Below are positions 34,101 to 44,939 of a DNA stretch of 64,000 bases, piece after piece. The position numbers and the translations under genes are program-made. The notes under the pieces were generated by a model. The model did not search any database. It saw only the letters and a list, made by a program, of their open reading frames with translations, and was not told where the DNA came from. How positions within the stretch are numbered: the stretch's first letter is position 1; each line of letters starts with the position of its first letter. Source of the DNA: Polydactylus sextarius (lineage: Eukaryota > Chordata > Actinopteri > Polynemidae). The stretch is from contig CM028915.1 in NCBI GenBank assembly GCA_016801845.1, positions 11,429,501-11,493,500 of the forward strand, written 5' to 3'.

Positions 34101-35241
34101 TTTATCTCTCTATCAGCGTCATCCTCTCTGACAAGCTATCCGTCCATCTGCCGAGGCAGATGTGAAAATATGCATATGTATGCAAGTTCTCGTCAAAAGA
34201 TGAGGCACGATGTGACAAAAAAGAAAACCTTATTCATCATAAGAGGGTGGAAAGAACTGTCAACGCAGCAGCTTTAACAATTTATACCTCAGCTGACACC
34301 GAGTCAGCAGATGTCTTATGCTCACACACTTTACTGCTACTTCAAGTTTCATAATGCACCTGCTTATTAGTCCTCAGTGATTTCCACTCAACCTACTACA
34401 TTTTTTTAATAACTCATGTGCTAATGTTATTTCTCATGGAAAAATAATAATGAAAGCTTTCAGCTTCATTGACTTTGGCTCCCAATTTTCTTATTATTAG
34501 AAATCCTATTTATATAATCAACCTACAATCTATTTGATTTCCTTCAGTAACTACTTTTCTTCTATATTTGCCATAATAAACTCCCATTCTCTCCTTTTTT
34601 AGCAACTGGACTTAGTAGATGTTGATGTTTTTTTCATTAACGCTGCTGGAGTAAACATTACAAACACAGGTTTTTGAGCCACTAATTTATGTCTACCTCT
34701 GGCTTGCCATATATTTTCACACTTCATAATTCTGTAAACCAGCTACTGCAGAGTGTGGTGGGAGGCCCCTTGAGCCTGTGAGCTGTAATCCTCTAGTCCG
34801 CCTCCGCATACCTCAGAAGGAGGGGGGAAAAAATTTTAAAAATAAATAAATCTGCACACAGACATCTTGCACACGCCCAGCCAACCACAGAGACAAAAAC
34901 CAAGCTGATAGCTGTGCCTTTTTTGAATCTAACCTCTTTTTCTTTTTTTACCTCTCACATGCTCCTGTAGGGAGGGCAGCAGCAGTGAGGTGCCAATCCT
35001 GGTGGTGGGCAACAAGAGAGATCTGCAGCGCCAGCGTTTCATGCCTCGCAGGGCAGTGTCAGTTCTAGTAAAGAAGACCTGGAAGTGCGGTTATGTGGAG
35101 TGCTCTGCCAAGTTTAACTGGCATGTTGTCCTGCTTTTCAAAGAGCTGCTGGGCATCGCTGTGTCGAGGGGCATGCGCCAGAACCACACCTCCATCCGTC
35201 TGCAGGGGGCGCTACAGAGGAATCGCTGCACCATCATGTGA
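21928..35241 (+). CDS. rasl10a: Ras-like protein family member 10A (complete, 3 exons)
   Basis: A small Ras-like GTPase of 203 residues, the same length as the human RASL10 proteins. Joined exons: 21928-22143, 29709-29833 and 34971-35241. Motifs: P-loop GAPGVGKT (residues 11-18), NKRD for guanine recognition, ECSAK (G5) and C-terminal CTIM, a CAAX-type prenylation box. The usual DTAG switch II is absent and replaced by LDVPPIS, as in this subfamily. The protein resembles both RASL10A and RASL10B (FSEV and PPIS-FP recall 10B). I chose 10A because ap1b1 is the upstream neighbour. The human gene (also called RRP22) is neural and linked to growth restraint, which fits the RE1 site in the 5' UTR. 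Confidence 0.9.
23511..23528. repeat. (CTG)6 trinucleotide repeat
   Basis: Six CTG units in rasl10a intron 1, immediately followed by GTGCTGAA so that an RE1 half site (GGTGCTGAA, 23528-23536) is formed. Confidence 0.85.
25517..25640. repeat. dispersed teleost repeat fragment with CTAA/CTGA tract
   Basis: GCTTTGCTTAGCATAAAGTC resembles a common fish repeat (usually TTAGCTTAGCATAAAGACTGG). It runs into degenerate tetranucleotide repeats of the type CTAA/CTGA (25577-25640). Family recognition is from memory. Confidence 0.5.
29709..29833 (+). CDS. rasl10a: rasl10a coding exon 2
   Basis: AG is at 29707-29708 and donor GTACGG at 29834. It encodes EWLDLRCRGVRNANAYILVY and DICCVESFEYVKMIRQQ. The YILVYDIC strand and SFEYVK helix are typical of RASL10 proteins. 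It ends in phase 2. Confidence 0.93.
30150..30290. repeat. possible decayed SINE fragment
   Basis: The segment with TTTATTGGAAAGATAAGAGG and CTGGCTTTAAACCAGCGC resembles, loosely, the reverse-oriented SINE at 7562-7735. It is too decayed to assign firmly. Confidence 0.3.
33470..33655. repeat. probable Tc1/mariner-type terminal fragment
   Basis: The run CCTCAAATTAGAGCTGAGAC followed by CTTTAATGTAG and by TGTAACTGTCCAGATACTT resembles the terminal part of abundant fish DNA transposons and their non-autonomous derivatives. No transposase is present. Family recognition is from memory. Confidence 0.45.
34971..35241 (+). CDS. rasl10a: rasl10a terminal coding exon
   Basis: AG is at 34969-34970; the stop TGA is at 35239-35241. 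It encodes EGSSSEVPILVVGNKRDL, KKTWKCGYVECSAKFNWHV and the C-terminus LQGALQRNRCTIM with a CAAX-type box. Confidence 0.95.
35199..35213 (+). promoter_or_regulatory. CTCF-like motif inside rasl10a coding exon
   Basis: TCTGCAGGGGGCGCT matches CCASYAGRKGGCRSY at 13 of 15 positions with a perfect AGGGGGCGCT core. It overlaps the conserved LQGAL codons, so coding constraint alone may explain it. Confidence 0.3.
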
Positions 35242-35700
35242 CCCTGAGAGCTCCCTCCACCCCTGTCACCTGCCAGGAGTGGAGTGGCAGTGGAGGAAAA
35301 AAAGAACTTTTTATCTAAATGGCTGGAAAAAAAATAATACCCCGTGGCCTCCTGCTTTACTGAGCTGATTTTTCATAATGAGGTTTATTAGACTCTTGCG
35401 CTGTAAAAGACACTAAAATTTCACACATGGTCATCTAACCAGTTCCTAGTCTTATTCTGCCAAATGTGTAGATGTAAGGATGGTGATAACCAATATGATT
35501 AACATAGCACAGTTATTTTGTTCACTTAAACTAGACAGTTAGACATTTTTAGACTGTGCTTCCCAGATTTACACAGCAGCACATCTGATTGAGGATTGTC
35601 TTGTGGCTGTAGCTGGATCTGAACGGATGGAGGCTGTGTTTGTTTTGACACTCAAAATGGAGAGGCAGCAATATCATCAAGTCTTCCTTTGAATTTGACA

Positions 35701-35746
35701 TATTCAGTAGGGTCAACTGCAGATATTCAGTAAGGTCAGTTGCGGA
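35701..35746. repeat. 23-base tandem duplication
   Basis: Two adjacent copies (35701-35723 and 35724-35746), each starting TATTCAGTA and ending in GCAGA or GCGGA, with four differences. Confidence 0.85.
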
Positions 35747-36100
35747 TAATTCATTTGAGAGTAGTGGTTAACTAAAATAGAAAAAAAGAGAGCTTTTTGG
35801 GAAATGTACAGGTACGATTAGATGGTGTTTGGTTTTAGATTGTGAGAAGTAGCCTACATTTTTTTTTCACCTTTCCTTGTCCCTGTTAACAACTTGATAA
35901 AAGCTGTTTGCTCAGACGAAGGGTGTTTTAAGGTTGCTGTGCAGCAGAAAATGCTGCAGTCCCTTATCATGATGTACTGTAGGACTTTAATCTGCCCCCT
36001 TTCCTCACTCAGTGTCTGTTTCTGTTGAATACATTAAATCCAGAGAACTGAGGACCTGCAGGAGACTGCAGAGCTTGAAACAAGAACCTGTACATGCAAG

Positions 36101-36138
36101 TGTGTGTGTATCTGCGTGTGTGTGTTTGTTTGTTTGTA

Positions 36139-36170
<32 letters not shown>

Positions 36171-36195
36171 TGGGAGTGTGTGTGCGTGTGTGTTA
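36101..36195. repeat. (GT)n-rich microsatellite
   Basis: A compound GT/GTTT/GA simple repeat in the rasl10a 3' UTR region, including an uninterrupted GT stretch near 36139-36158 and a GA stretch near 36159-36170. Confidence 0.9.
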
Positions 36196-37004
36196 AAGGA
36201 GAGATGCAGAGCGAGACAGAGGGGCAGGTTTGATATCTGACATTCAGGCGAGCAAAGGACAAACACAGCAAGATAAGAGACAGATGTTGAAGCTTTGGAT
36301 TAGGAAGGAGCAATAAGATCCCACAGGGATGTTCTGCCTCACTACAGGCACCACCATATTATATTACAAATGCCTCTTGTGCTCAGATATCCTGCAGAAA
36401 TAAGGAAGCAGAGCTCAATGACTTCCACAACAAGTCCCACGAGTGCATCACTGACACACAGGGAACCTTAATAAAGCTTTCATATCAGTATGTGAATAGT
36501 ATCTAATTGGTAATGTTGTGAAATTAACAGTTGCTTTTTCATTTGATTAGGCCTAGCTGGGCACTTTGTGAATATGGCTGCTCTGAAAGTAAGCCGACCT
36601 ATTGTATACAGTATAAGAGTGATCCCTAGAGTAATTGACTTGCATGCTTTTGTTGGTAGAGCCAACGGGTCAGGGTTTAATTGCACTGATGTGTGAAAAT
36701 GTGATATCGTGTTTGTTTGTTTATTTATTTTGTAACGTTTTATTTTCTGACACTGTAACGAGCAGCTGAATGGAGTGAATGTGGTTTGTTTTTCACCGGC
36801 ATGTGAGAGCACAAGCTCATGATTCTCTACCAGATGTAGTGTTGAACCCTTCAATCAGGACTGACGGCTGTGTTTTGGTTTGTTTTCTTTTTCTAGTTTT
36901 GAAAAAAGAAAAGAAGAAGACGAAGAAATATGTAGCAGAGATTCACTAGAAAGCAACTGTGTGTAGCATGAGGTCTCATCAGTTTCTTTGTGTGCGCGTT
37001 TCCA

Positions 37005-37010
37005 AATAAA
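37005..37010 (+). terminator. candidate polyadenylation signal of rasl10a
   Basis: AATAAA preceded by a GT-rich stretch and followed by a T run, 1.76 kb after the stop. A proximal AATAAA lies at 36470-36475. Confidence 0.5.
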
Positions 37011-37030
37011 AAGGGCTACAGTTTTTTATC

Positions 37031-37850
37031 AGAAACGTTACATGTATTTATTTTTACTGTGTTAGTAATGTGAGTACTTTTTTTTCTGAAACATGAATTA
37101 TTAAATGCATTTGAGAACAGTAACATTTTCTCTGGTCTTTTCAATCCTGGGTCATTGATACACCACACTATGAACATTTTGACAACATTGCCACCTTGTG
37201 GTGAAGCAATGTCATCGAACATCACATTTGATGCTTCCATTTGTTGGATTTTTGCACAAAAAAAGTGGCAGCGTGACAATGATAATCACCTATATTTCAA
37301 CTCATTAATAAAAATGTGAGTAACTATCTCACTACTTGCAGAGACTGATTGACTGATAGGGAGTCAAAACACGATGGTTCCCATAACTTTATGTTGTAGA
37401 CCCCACGGGTAAGTCATTGTTGTCGACTCCTTTATCCATTTATCTACATTTTACCTACTGTTGCTACAAAATTCCCTGTGAAGTCCAAAGGTCAGTAAGT
37501 TTTTTATTTCACAAATGAAAAATAAAAATATGGAAACAAACACAATATAAGCTAATATAATGAAGCTCAAAAAGATTTAAAATGAATGCAGGAAATGACC
37601 CAAAATCAATAAATGCTATAGAGGCTTTGGTGTCCCTGAATGTCCCTAATGTGACCTCATATTATTTTGATTTCCGGGTTTCTACACCCGTAAATTATAG
37701 TGGACTTCTTCACAGGTGAAAGGGGGTCAGGTGTGTGTGCGTGTGCGTGTGCATGAGTGTGTGTTTCCACCCTGCATCTGACCAGGATCCAGGATCAGAT
37801 CTGAGATCAGCAGCAGCCACGCCGCATGTCAAATGTTTAGGAATGTTTAG
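37031..37850. other. intergenic region rasl10a-osbp2
   Basis: About 0.8 kb of AT-rich sequence with no gene. It contains a reverse-oriented CTCF-like motif (37187-37201) and a short GT tract near 37733-37763. Confidence 0.7.
37187..37201 (-). promoter_or_regulatory. CTCF-like binding motif, reverse orientation
   Basis: ATTGCCACCTTGTGG agrees with the reverse of the CTCF core (RSYGCCMYCTRSTGG) at 13 of 15 positions. It lies between rasl10a and osbp2. Weak as a single match; binding is inferred. Confidence 0.35.
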
Positions 37851-37854
37851 ATAA

Positions 37855-38356
37855 CAACGTCACGTGGTTACAGATCTGAACCATAGACTTGAACGGGTAG
37901 AACGGTCATTCCCATTCACGTGCGTGTTTCACGTAGGAGGAACGAGCGGCCGCTCCCTCCTAAAATTACTAGCATAAACTGTTTGGCTCTGTCGTCATGG
38001 TAATCACTGTTGGTTTTGTGGCAGCCTTATCAGCTTAAGTGGAGGCCATGTAAGGAATTTCCTCTCTATCCAGTGCAGCTCTGTGCTCTGAATCCTCTGC
38101 AGTCTGCATCAGCAAAGTGTCTTGGCATCACTTCTCGTCCTTCCTCCGGTGTCCATTCCGGCGTCATGTGAAAGGGGGTTAACGGTAGTTATCTCTCGCC
38201 CCCCTCCCCTAGACCCGGACACTCATCCGCACGTCAAGCTCATTTGTCAGCACCGACTTGCCTCGCCCCCGGTGGTGGTCCCGGTGGGCTTGTGTCTGTG
38301 TCTCCGCTGTCCCCGGTTCATCCTGCACCCTCAATCGGCGTGCGGCGGAGCGGAGG
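37855..38356 (+). promoter_or_regulatory. osbp2: osbp2 promoter / 5' UTR, CpG-rich
   Basis: CpG-rich sequence just upstream of the osbp2 start. It contains two CACGTG E-boxes (37861-37866 and 37917-37922), a GCGGCCGC at 37946-37953 and a C-rich 5' UTR. The transcription start cannot be fixed. The E-boxes are candidate sites for USF/MYC/TFE-type factors. Confidence 0.6.
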
Positions 38357-38520
38357 ATGAGCGAGCAAGGGAAGGGCTCGGCATCCGCCTCTGCCGCGGC
38401 CCCGGCACCGGCTCCAGGGTCGGATACTTATAAAGGCTGGCTATTTAAATGGACTAACTATTTGAAAGGGTACCAGCGGAGATGGTTTGTCCTCAGCAAC
38501 GGTCTGCTCTCGTATTACAG
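38357..38520 (+). CDS. osbp2: osbp2 coding exon 1
   Basis: It encodes MSEQGKGSASASAAAPAP and then the first half of the PH domain to LSNGLLSYY with a split Arg codon. The donor GTAAAT is at 38521. Confidence 0.92.
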
Positions 38521-41500
38521 GTAAATTTTCCAGACACACATCGCAACATTTCTTTAAAAAAAAAAAAAAAATCAACGCGCACAGTCGAGTCATATCCTTG
38601 TGTCGGTGCATCATTACAGCTGGCTGCCTCAGCTGGCTAACGGCAGGCTAAGAGACGTGTGTTTACTTCAAGCTGACAGTTAATAAATGTCACTCCTTTT
38701 ACCTTAACGGATTGTGTTTTTTTTATTTTATTTTTTAAAAGAAAATGTGCCAATGGTAGATATACGGACATAAAGCAGTGACAGTACGGAGGTGTACGAG
38801 TCGTTAAAGTGACAGAAATGCAGCCACATCAAGTCCCGACGTTTAGCTAGCAAAGAAGGCTAACAAGCTAACTCAGCCGTTGGACCGATGACAGCTGAGG
38901 ATCCAGCTGCCACTAACACCACAACACACTGCCCAGATACCACGTAGCTCATCAACTAAACGTGCTATTAATTGTTTTAAAACCTAATATTAATAATATT
39001 TTTTTTAAGTCCTCAATTTCCTCCTTTTTTTAATTCCTTACGAGCCTCAGATCACTTTGTGAAATTCATTCATTCATCGCATTTATCTAATGTTACCGAG
39101 CTGCTCAGTTTGATCACTGGGACCAGATAATGTTTCCAGAGATGGTCGCTGTAATTATCAGTCTGTCTTGAGTCTGGTCACACAGTTGCAAGCTGTGAGT
39201 TAAGGTTGGTTATACAATCAAGCCTAACACCTGTGGCTCAGGTGTTTCCTGCGAGGGAGTCATGTTTCCACAGGTGTGGGTGTAGTGGTACACCCTGGAA
39301 CCAATGAATGGGATAAAACATGTCCAAAAACTGGATGACAATTATTTAGTTTTCAACACATTCTGTTTATTTGATCAGAGAAGTATACTGTATATTACTA
39401 AGGTTTTGATTCTATTCTACCAAGATCTTGTTCTTGAGTTCAATATGTTTATTTCTATATAATTTTGTGTAATTTCTAAAACAAGTCTAAACTCAATTTT
39501 CCCCCAAAACAAGTTCAATCTTGACCTTGGGAACTAATAGTAAAATGATGTGACAAATTTAGCTCAACTAACTAATTAACATTAACTTTTCACTATTTTT
39601 TGCATTGGCTGAACTTTCACCTGAGCCAGGTTCATTCACTGATGAACATGGAGAGTCAAAGGCTCTGAAAAACCCATGTTGTGATTATTTTGTCACGAGA
39701 GCCTCATTCTTTTCATCGCTTTTATCATGGTCCTTGCATGTTTAACTAGCTCGCATGCTACCGCTCGACTGCCTTTGTCAACACTGGAATAACTCTGCTC
39801 CGTTGCCTTTGAGGTCACACCGCCCTTGGTGCAAATTTACCAATTTAAACATAATATTTACTCCTGGTATGTTTACTTTGAATGCAGTTTCTCTTTTCAA
39901 GAGAAACAAGTAATGAAAAGACTTCACATTTTGACCTTTAACAGTACGGGATGGGCATGAAGCGATTAATTATGTCTCAACAGGAGACTCTGAACCACCC
40001 GTGTATACGCATGTTCCACATAAAAGGAGAGATGGAGTATTTGTTGCAACAATTGTTCACCCTGCCTGACCCACTTTTCTTAATTAAATGGATCACAGAC
40101 GAATGAAGGTGCACCCACCTTCCTCTGCCAGCACGACTATTAGTCAAATTAGTCAAGTTTAAACGCTTTCACAAATTGGAAATGATTAAAAAAAAAAAAA
40201 AACCTTCCAACTTTTGACTTGAGCATGTTAATATACACTGTAATTGCTTGTGGTAATAAACACAATTAATTTGACACTAAACTGATCCCTGGAGGATAGT
40301 TGTCTGTTCAAATAACATCCTTCATCGGAGGTTAGATTTGCAGAATCGGCTCTGAGGCAGGGAGGGATTCGCCGCCTGGTTTTAAGGCTTTTTTTTGCAG
40401 GGTGAATTCTTGTCAACATGAGGGTTTAAATCTCTGTCCTGTGACTTCAAGGCAAGCTTTTGATTTTGACTCATGATGCTTTGCTACAGCTTCAGTTACC
40501 ATGAATGCAATCCTAAAAAATAAATATATATATAAAATTTTTAGATTTCACAGAGAACACTCTTTGCGCTTTCAGAAAATTTGATTAAAACTATATCTGG
40601 AGCCCATTTCATTCCACGCTGCTGTCTTTCCCCCAACACCCCCCCTTGTGCCACACTTTCTCAAGCAGCTGATTGTTTTTTGTTGTCAGCAAAGTGTTAT
40701 TTGACACAGAGGAATGGTAGCCAAAGCACTACTCCTGCCTCCACTCATGGTGAAAGGAAAGATGCCTGTTGCTTCTACCCTCTATTAATAGTCCATTATA
40801 TTGTAAGGTGACTGCTGTCCCCGAGGTAAAGGTAGCCCGTTGACATCTGAGCACAGAGGTAGTGAAGCATAGTTGTCCCCTCCGCTGATGTCTTCCTGGC
40901 AGATCACACTCCATGTGCTTGACTTCGGGCTTTGTTTGTCGCCTCTGACCCATTATCTGCACTTCTGTCACGAGTGAAGTTAAAAGGAATCAAGCAGACA
41001 AAATGTGACAACATGTTAATGACTGTCTTCGTTGTGTGTCAAGTCAAGTGATAATTGTGCTGCATTTTAGATGCACACTTGTTATGCTCTTGTTGTACAA
41101 TTACAAGACAAATATGCAGACATGTCTTACAGCTCACTTTTTAATGATGCTTAAGTTTGCAATTGCTGCACTTATAACTCTATATTCATTGACTTAAGGC
41201 TACGTTTTTAATGAAAGGTCACTGTGTGACATGGTTTAATGAAAAGACATTTAATAGTAATAGTCTATGATAACAGATGCTCTTTAATTCCCAGACAACT
41301 TACGTCACACTGGATGTAGCCTAGCGTACATCGATCAGTTGTTTGGTTTGCTGGGTTCAATATTTGTTTGCCCTTTTTAAAAGGCCAGTTTATATTTCTG
41401 ATGAATCAATAGTGACTGACTGCCAATTAGAGGTGGAGCCAATAACCTGAGGGATCACTTTCATTCTCAAAGCTTGTTGTTGTCAAAGCGGAGGCCTAGT

Positions 41501-44500
41501 TCTCTTAACTTGTAGCTGAGGAAGCCAAAGTGCAGCGGACTGTAAAGAAAGCTTTGACTCTGTGGACAAACCAACACACTCAGCACCTTTATCTGTTAAA
41601 TTGTAATGAGTTTTATAGAGATTCAACATTGCACTTGTTATTGATTACTTCTAACTGACTCTGCAAGGCTGACTCTCGTTTTATTCCACATCAGCCTTGT
41701 GCCGTGTCCTTTCTAGTTTAAATCACCCAAAGAGGCTCATTGTGCTGTTTTGGCCAGGATATGTGACGAGACCCTTCCCCTCCCTCTCTCGCTGAACTTC
41801 TTTCATTTTTAATTTCTTAATTGACTTTTCCTCCCAGTTTTAATACTCTCAGCACTACTTACTCACCTCTTAAAGTAAATCCGGCTCGGTGTTTTAGGGA
41901 AGATTACAGGGCATCAAAGCTTTGAGTGCTATTGGAGCTGCTGTATCAATGAATCCGGCCTTGTCTTTCGTTGTAGACACGGCCGGCCACATTTCCTTCT
42001 CAGCTGTAGGAGAGTAACAAGATAGTATCAGTTTAAGTGCTCAGTAGGGGGTTCAGTACTGTTCATGTCTCTCGTGGAGTCAGGTTATGGTGTTACTGCT
42101 GCCGTGTTCCTGAGCTCCTGAGGGTGAAAGGAGGCGTGGTGAGAGAAGGGTGAGCGAGCTAAACCTTGGGCCCGGCTGCAGAGTAAAGCCTGGCCTGAAC
42201 CCTGCTTACAAACCTGGCACATCAGCAGAATGACTGGAGCACGAGAAGTGGATGCTTTGACCTAATCTTGTTAATGGGCTCTTCAGTGGTCAAGTTTGTG
42301 TATGTGAAAGTGTCCGTGTGCCTGTCAGGGTGATCTGCATGTGTATTTATGTCAAAGTGAGACCAACAGAAAGATGGTAAAGAGAGAGCAGTGCATCCTG
42401 CCACATTCTCACCATCTCATTGCATCAGTCTTTAAGCAGGTCATGTCACATCGACCATGTTGCATTGCATTGCTTTGTTTTTCTTGCCTTATTTTTTCCT
42501 TCCTGTTTTCAGCACGGCTCATTCCTCAGCGTTTCTTGGGCCCTCTTGCTTCATGTCTTGTGATATTTCAGCCTGCAGCCACAACAAAACCTATCTACAT
42601 TCTCGTGCTCTAGGAACTGTGTCCTATTTCCTCTGCCTGTCTTGTGTATGCCTCCTCATGCTTATGGCTGTCTGTTCTGTGTTGTTCACTGGTTGTTGTT
42701 CTGTCATTACATGCTCCAGATCGGTGGATTTGTGTTTTATGAGGATGTGTGCACAGGGGACTGACAGGTAAAGCGCTGCAATTCTCCCCCAGCTCAGTGC
42801 AACATGCAGGACCCTCTCTCATGTCCTTAGCTACCCCCACCCCCTGCAAGAACCTTCATGCCCTTTAGTCCTTATCTCTTTTTTCCAGCTTTTGTAGTTT
42901 CCTTGAGTGTATAATTTCACGGCCTTTGCATGGCCACGCCTCCCTACAGGGCAGAAGGGATCCGCATGGATGTCATCTTACTCATCAGCAGCGCATTCGG
43001 TTTGTTGACCCACTTACAGCAGAGACTCTGCAGCTGAGCTCTGCTTGGTGAGGCTGGAAACTGGGGCTGTTCAGGATTTTTTGCCCGCTCTCTTCACGGC
43101 TTCGCATGGCCCCAAGCGCGGTCTTGTCTGCGCAACCGATGTGCGACGAGCGCCAGCAGAGGAGCGGTACACTGACGCGTTGTTCTGGATTGGCACCGTA
43201 ACAAGACTTGACTTCAGCCAGTAGAGGCAGACTGAGGAAGTCACCGCCTGGCAGAGCTTGTAAATACACTTCAACCTCTGACTTAACAAGGCGGCAGCCA
43301 CCTTGTCAGTATCAACTGAGACAGGAGCTGGTGTAGAGCTGAGTGCTGCTGAGAGGCAGCTGCTCGTGGCAGTGAGGGCTCACCAAGAATGGATGAATGA
43401 ATGAATGTTAGCAACCACAGACAAATCCACATGATTGCATGGCCGCATGCTTTTAAGTGGCTCTTTCCAAGGGTATGGACAGTGTTGACATGGAGGGCTG
43501 AGGATATGCTTGTTCTATCTGGAGCACCCGCCACTGCATGTGATTTTGCTGATTAGTTCCTGCCCTCTGGTTTGAGGGTGTTAATCAGCCAAATCAGCTG
43601 TCTGTGGCTGGACTGAAAACCTGCATACACTCAGCTCTCTGAGAGACACTATGGTTCATCCCTGCCCTGCAGCTTAGCTTATCTAACTGTGACAGAATGC
43701 TAGCTTTTCACCACAGCTGCAAATACAATGTTTGTCTTCAGTTTTCTCTTTTTCACTTAATGTGATTAGTTGTAGTCCTGCAATTCTAACAAGAACCTTA
43801 TTTAAAATCATGCAGAGTGTCTTTATCTACTGTATTTTGGAAGATGAGCAACAGCATTTACACTCTTGTTTTCATTCTTCTGCTATACTGGTAAAATGTA
43901 TTGTATAACAGCTGTATATCATTCTGTCTAATATGTAAAGACACATACACCACACACTGTTGTCCTTCCTCTCTGTTCTAATCTCTTGCCCTGCTGCTTC
44001 AGCTCTCTCTCCCCCCTGCTCTCTGTCTCTCATCTTTTACCACCTCTCACTCTCTGTTCTCTCTTTGTTCGCACTGTTATTCATTGTTTGGTTTTGTTCA
44101 CTACACAGGCTTGGAGCCAGACAAAGGCCTTGTTATCTAGACTACTGTGGCCCACTGAATGTGCAACAGTTGGTCTTGGTGGAGGCTACACAGAATATCC
44201 ACAATTCTGCACACCCACAACAGGGCAGGCAGGTCATGCTGAGCGAATTAAAAGTCTAAACTATCCCATTTGTTTTACATAAACTAATGCAGGTTTATGT
44301 TTTGTGACTGAATGTGCTTCAGTTAGACGAACAGGTTCACTTCCACTGCTGCTTGGCTTTCAAGGTGACTCCTGACATGATCAATATGGACGCACTTTTG
44401 TCCTTCCTTGCCTCCCTGCTTGTGCTTATTGGCCATAGGAATGTCTGTTGCATTGTCCTACCTACATCCTTGCTGAATTATGCTAATAATCTGCAATGTT

Positions 44501-44834
44501 ATATCCATGAATGAACTGCTTGCTGGACAAATACTGTTAGTTATGACAATTATCCAAGCCCGTGTCTTCAGCCCTTTCTTGTCTGTCTTTCTCTGTCTCT
44601 CATTCTGCGTGGTTCTTTGTTGCAGGACGCAGGCGGAGATGGCACACACGTGCCGCGGAACGATCAACTTGGCCACGGCGCACATCGACACGGAGGACGC
44701 CTGCAATATCGTCCTGAGCAGCGGTGGCCGCACTTACCACCTGAAGGCCAGCACAGAAGTGGAGCGTCAGAGATGGGTCACAGCGCTGGAGCTGGCCAAA
44801 GCTAAAGCCATCCGCATGATGAACGATCAGTCTG
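38357..44834 (+). CDS. osbp2: Oxysterol-binding protein 2, 5' part (exons 1-2)
   Basis: The start of a lipid-transfer protein of the OSBP family, which exchanges sterol and PI4P at ER-Golgi contacts. Coding exons 38357-38520 and 44626-44834 give 124 residues: an Ala/Pro/Ser-rich N-terminus, then the PH domain from YKGWLFKWTNYLKGYQRRWF to EVERQRWVTALELAKAK. EMAHTCRGTINLATAHIDTED fits OSBP2; OSBP has ANITVED there. The ATG at 38357 has A at -3 and is the first in frame; the frame stays open upstream to a TAG at 38210 but without ATG. The downstream exons (coiled coil, FFAT, sterol-binding domain) lie right of the window. Confidence 0.93.
38521..44625 (+). other. osbp2 intron 1
   Basis: A 6.1 kb intron splitting the PH domain. 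It contains poly-A runs (38556-38571 and 40188-40202) and a CpG-dense island-like patch at 43080-43200. No other gene was recognised. Confidence 0.85.
44626..44834 (+). CDS. osbp2: osbp2 coding exon 2
   Basis: AG is at 44624-44625 and donor GTAAGG at 44835. It encodes TQAEMAHTCRGTINLATAH through the C-terminal PH helix (ERQRWVTALELAKAKAIRMM) and ends in phase 1. Confidence 0.95.
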
Positions 44835-44939
44835 GTAAGGGTAGCTGAAGCAAGTAGCTACTTACATGAAAAAATTTAAGCTGGATGACATTCCTTTTAT
44901 TCTCTAAATTCAAGCTGCAAGGGCAAATGCTCCCATGAG

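Larger units (their letters stand above)
29834..34970 (+). other. rasl10a intron 2
   Basis: A 5.1 kb AT-rich intron. It holds a possible decayed SINE near 30150-30290, an ATTT-type run at 31901-31925 and a probable DNA-transposon terminus at 33470-33655. No exon was recognised. Confidence 0.8.
35242..37030 (+). other. rasl10a: rasl10a 3' untranslated region (inferred extent)
   Basis: Non-coding sequence after the stop. It contains a 23-base tandem duplication (35701-35746), a GT-rich microsatellite (36101-36195), and AATAAA signals at 36470-36475 and 37005-37010. The distal signal implies a UTR of about 1.8 kb. Confidence 0.6.

Noticed and set aside
36005..36313. ORFs rich in Thr-His repeats over the GT microsatellite
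   Set aside because: Simple-repeat translation; the region is rasl10a 3' UTR.
38213..38356. N-terminal extension of osbp2 from a TTG at 38258
   Set aside because: The frame is open for 48 codons upstream, but there is no ATG. The extension is CG-biased 5' UTR sequence unlike OSBP2.
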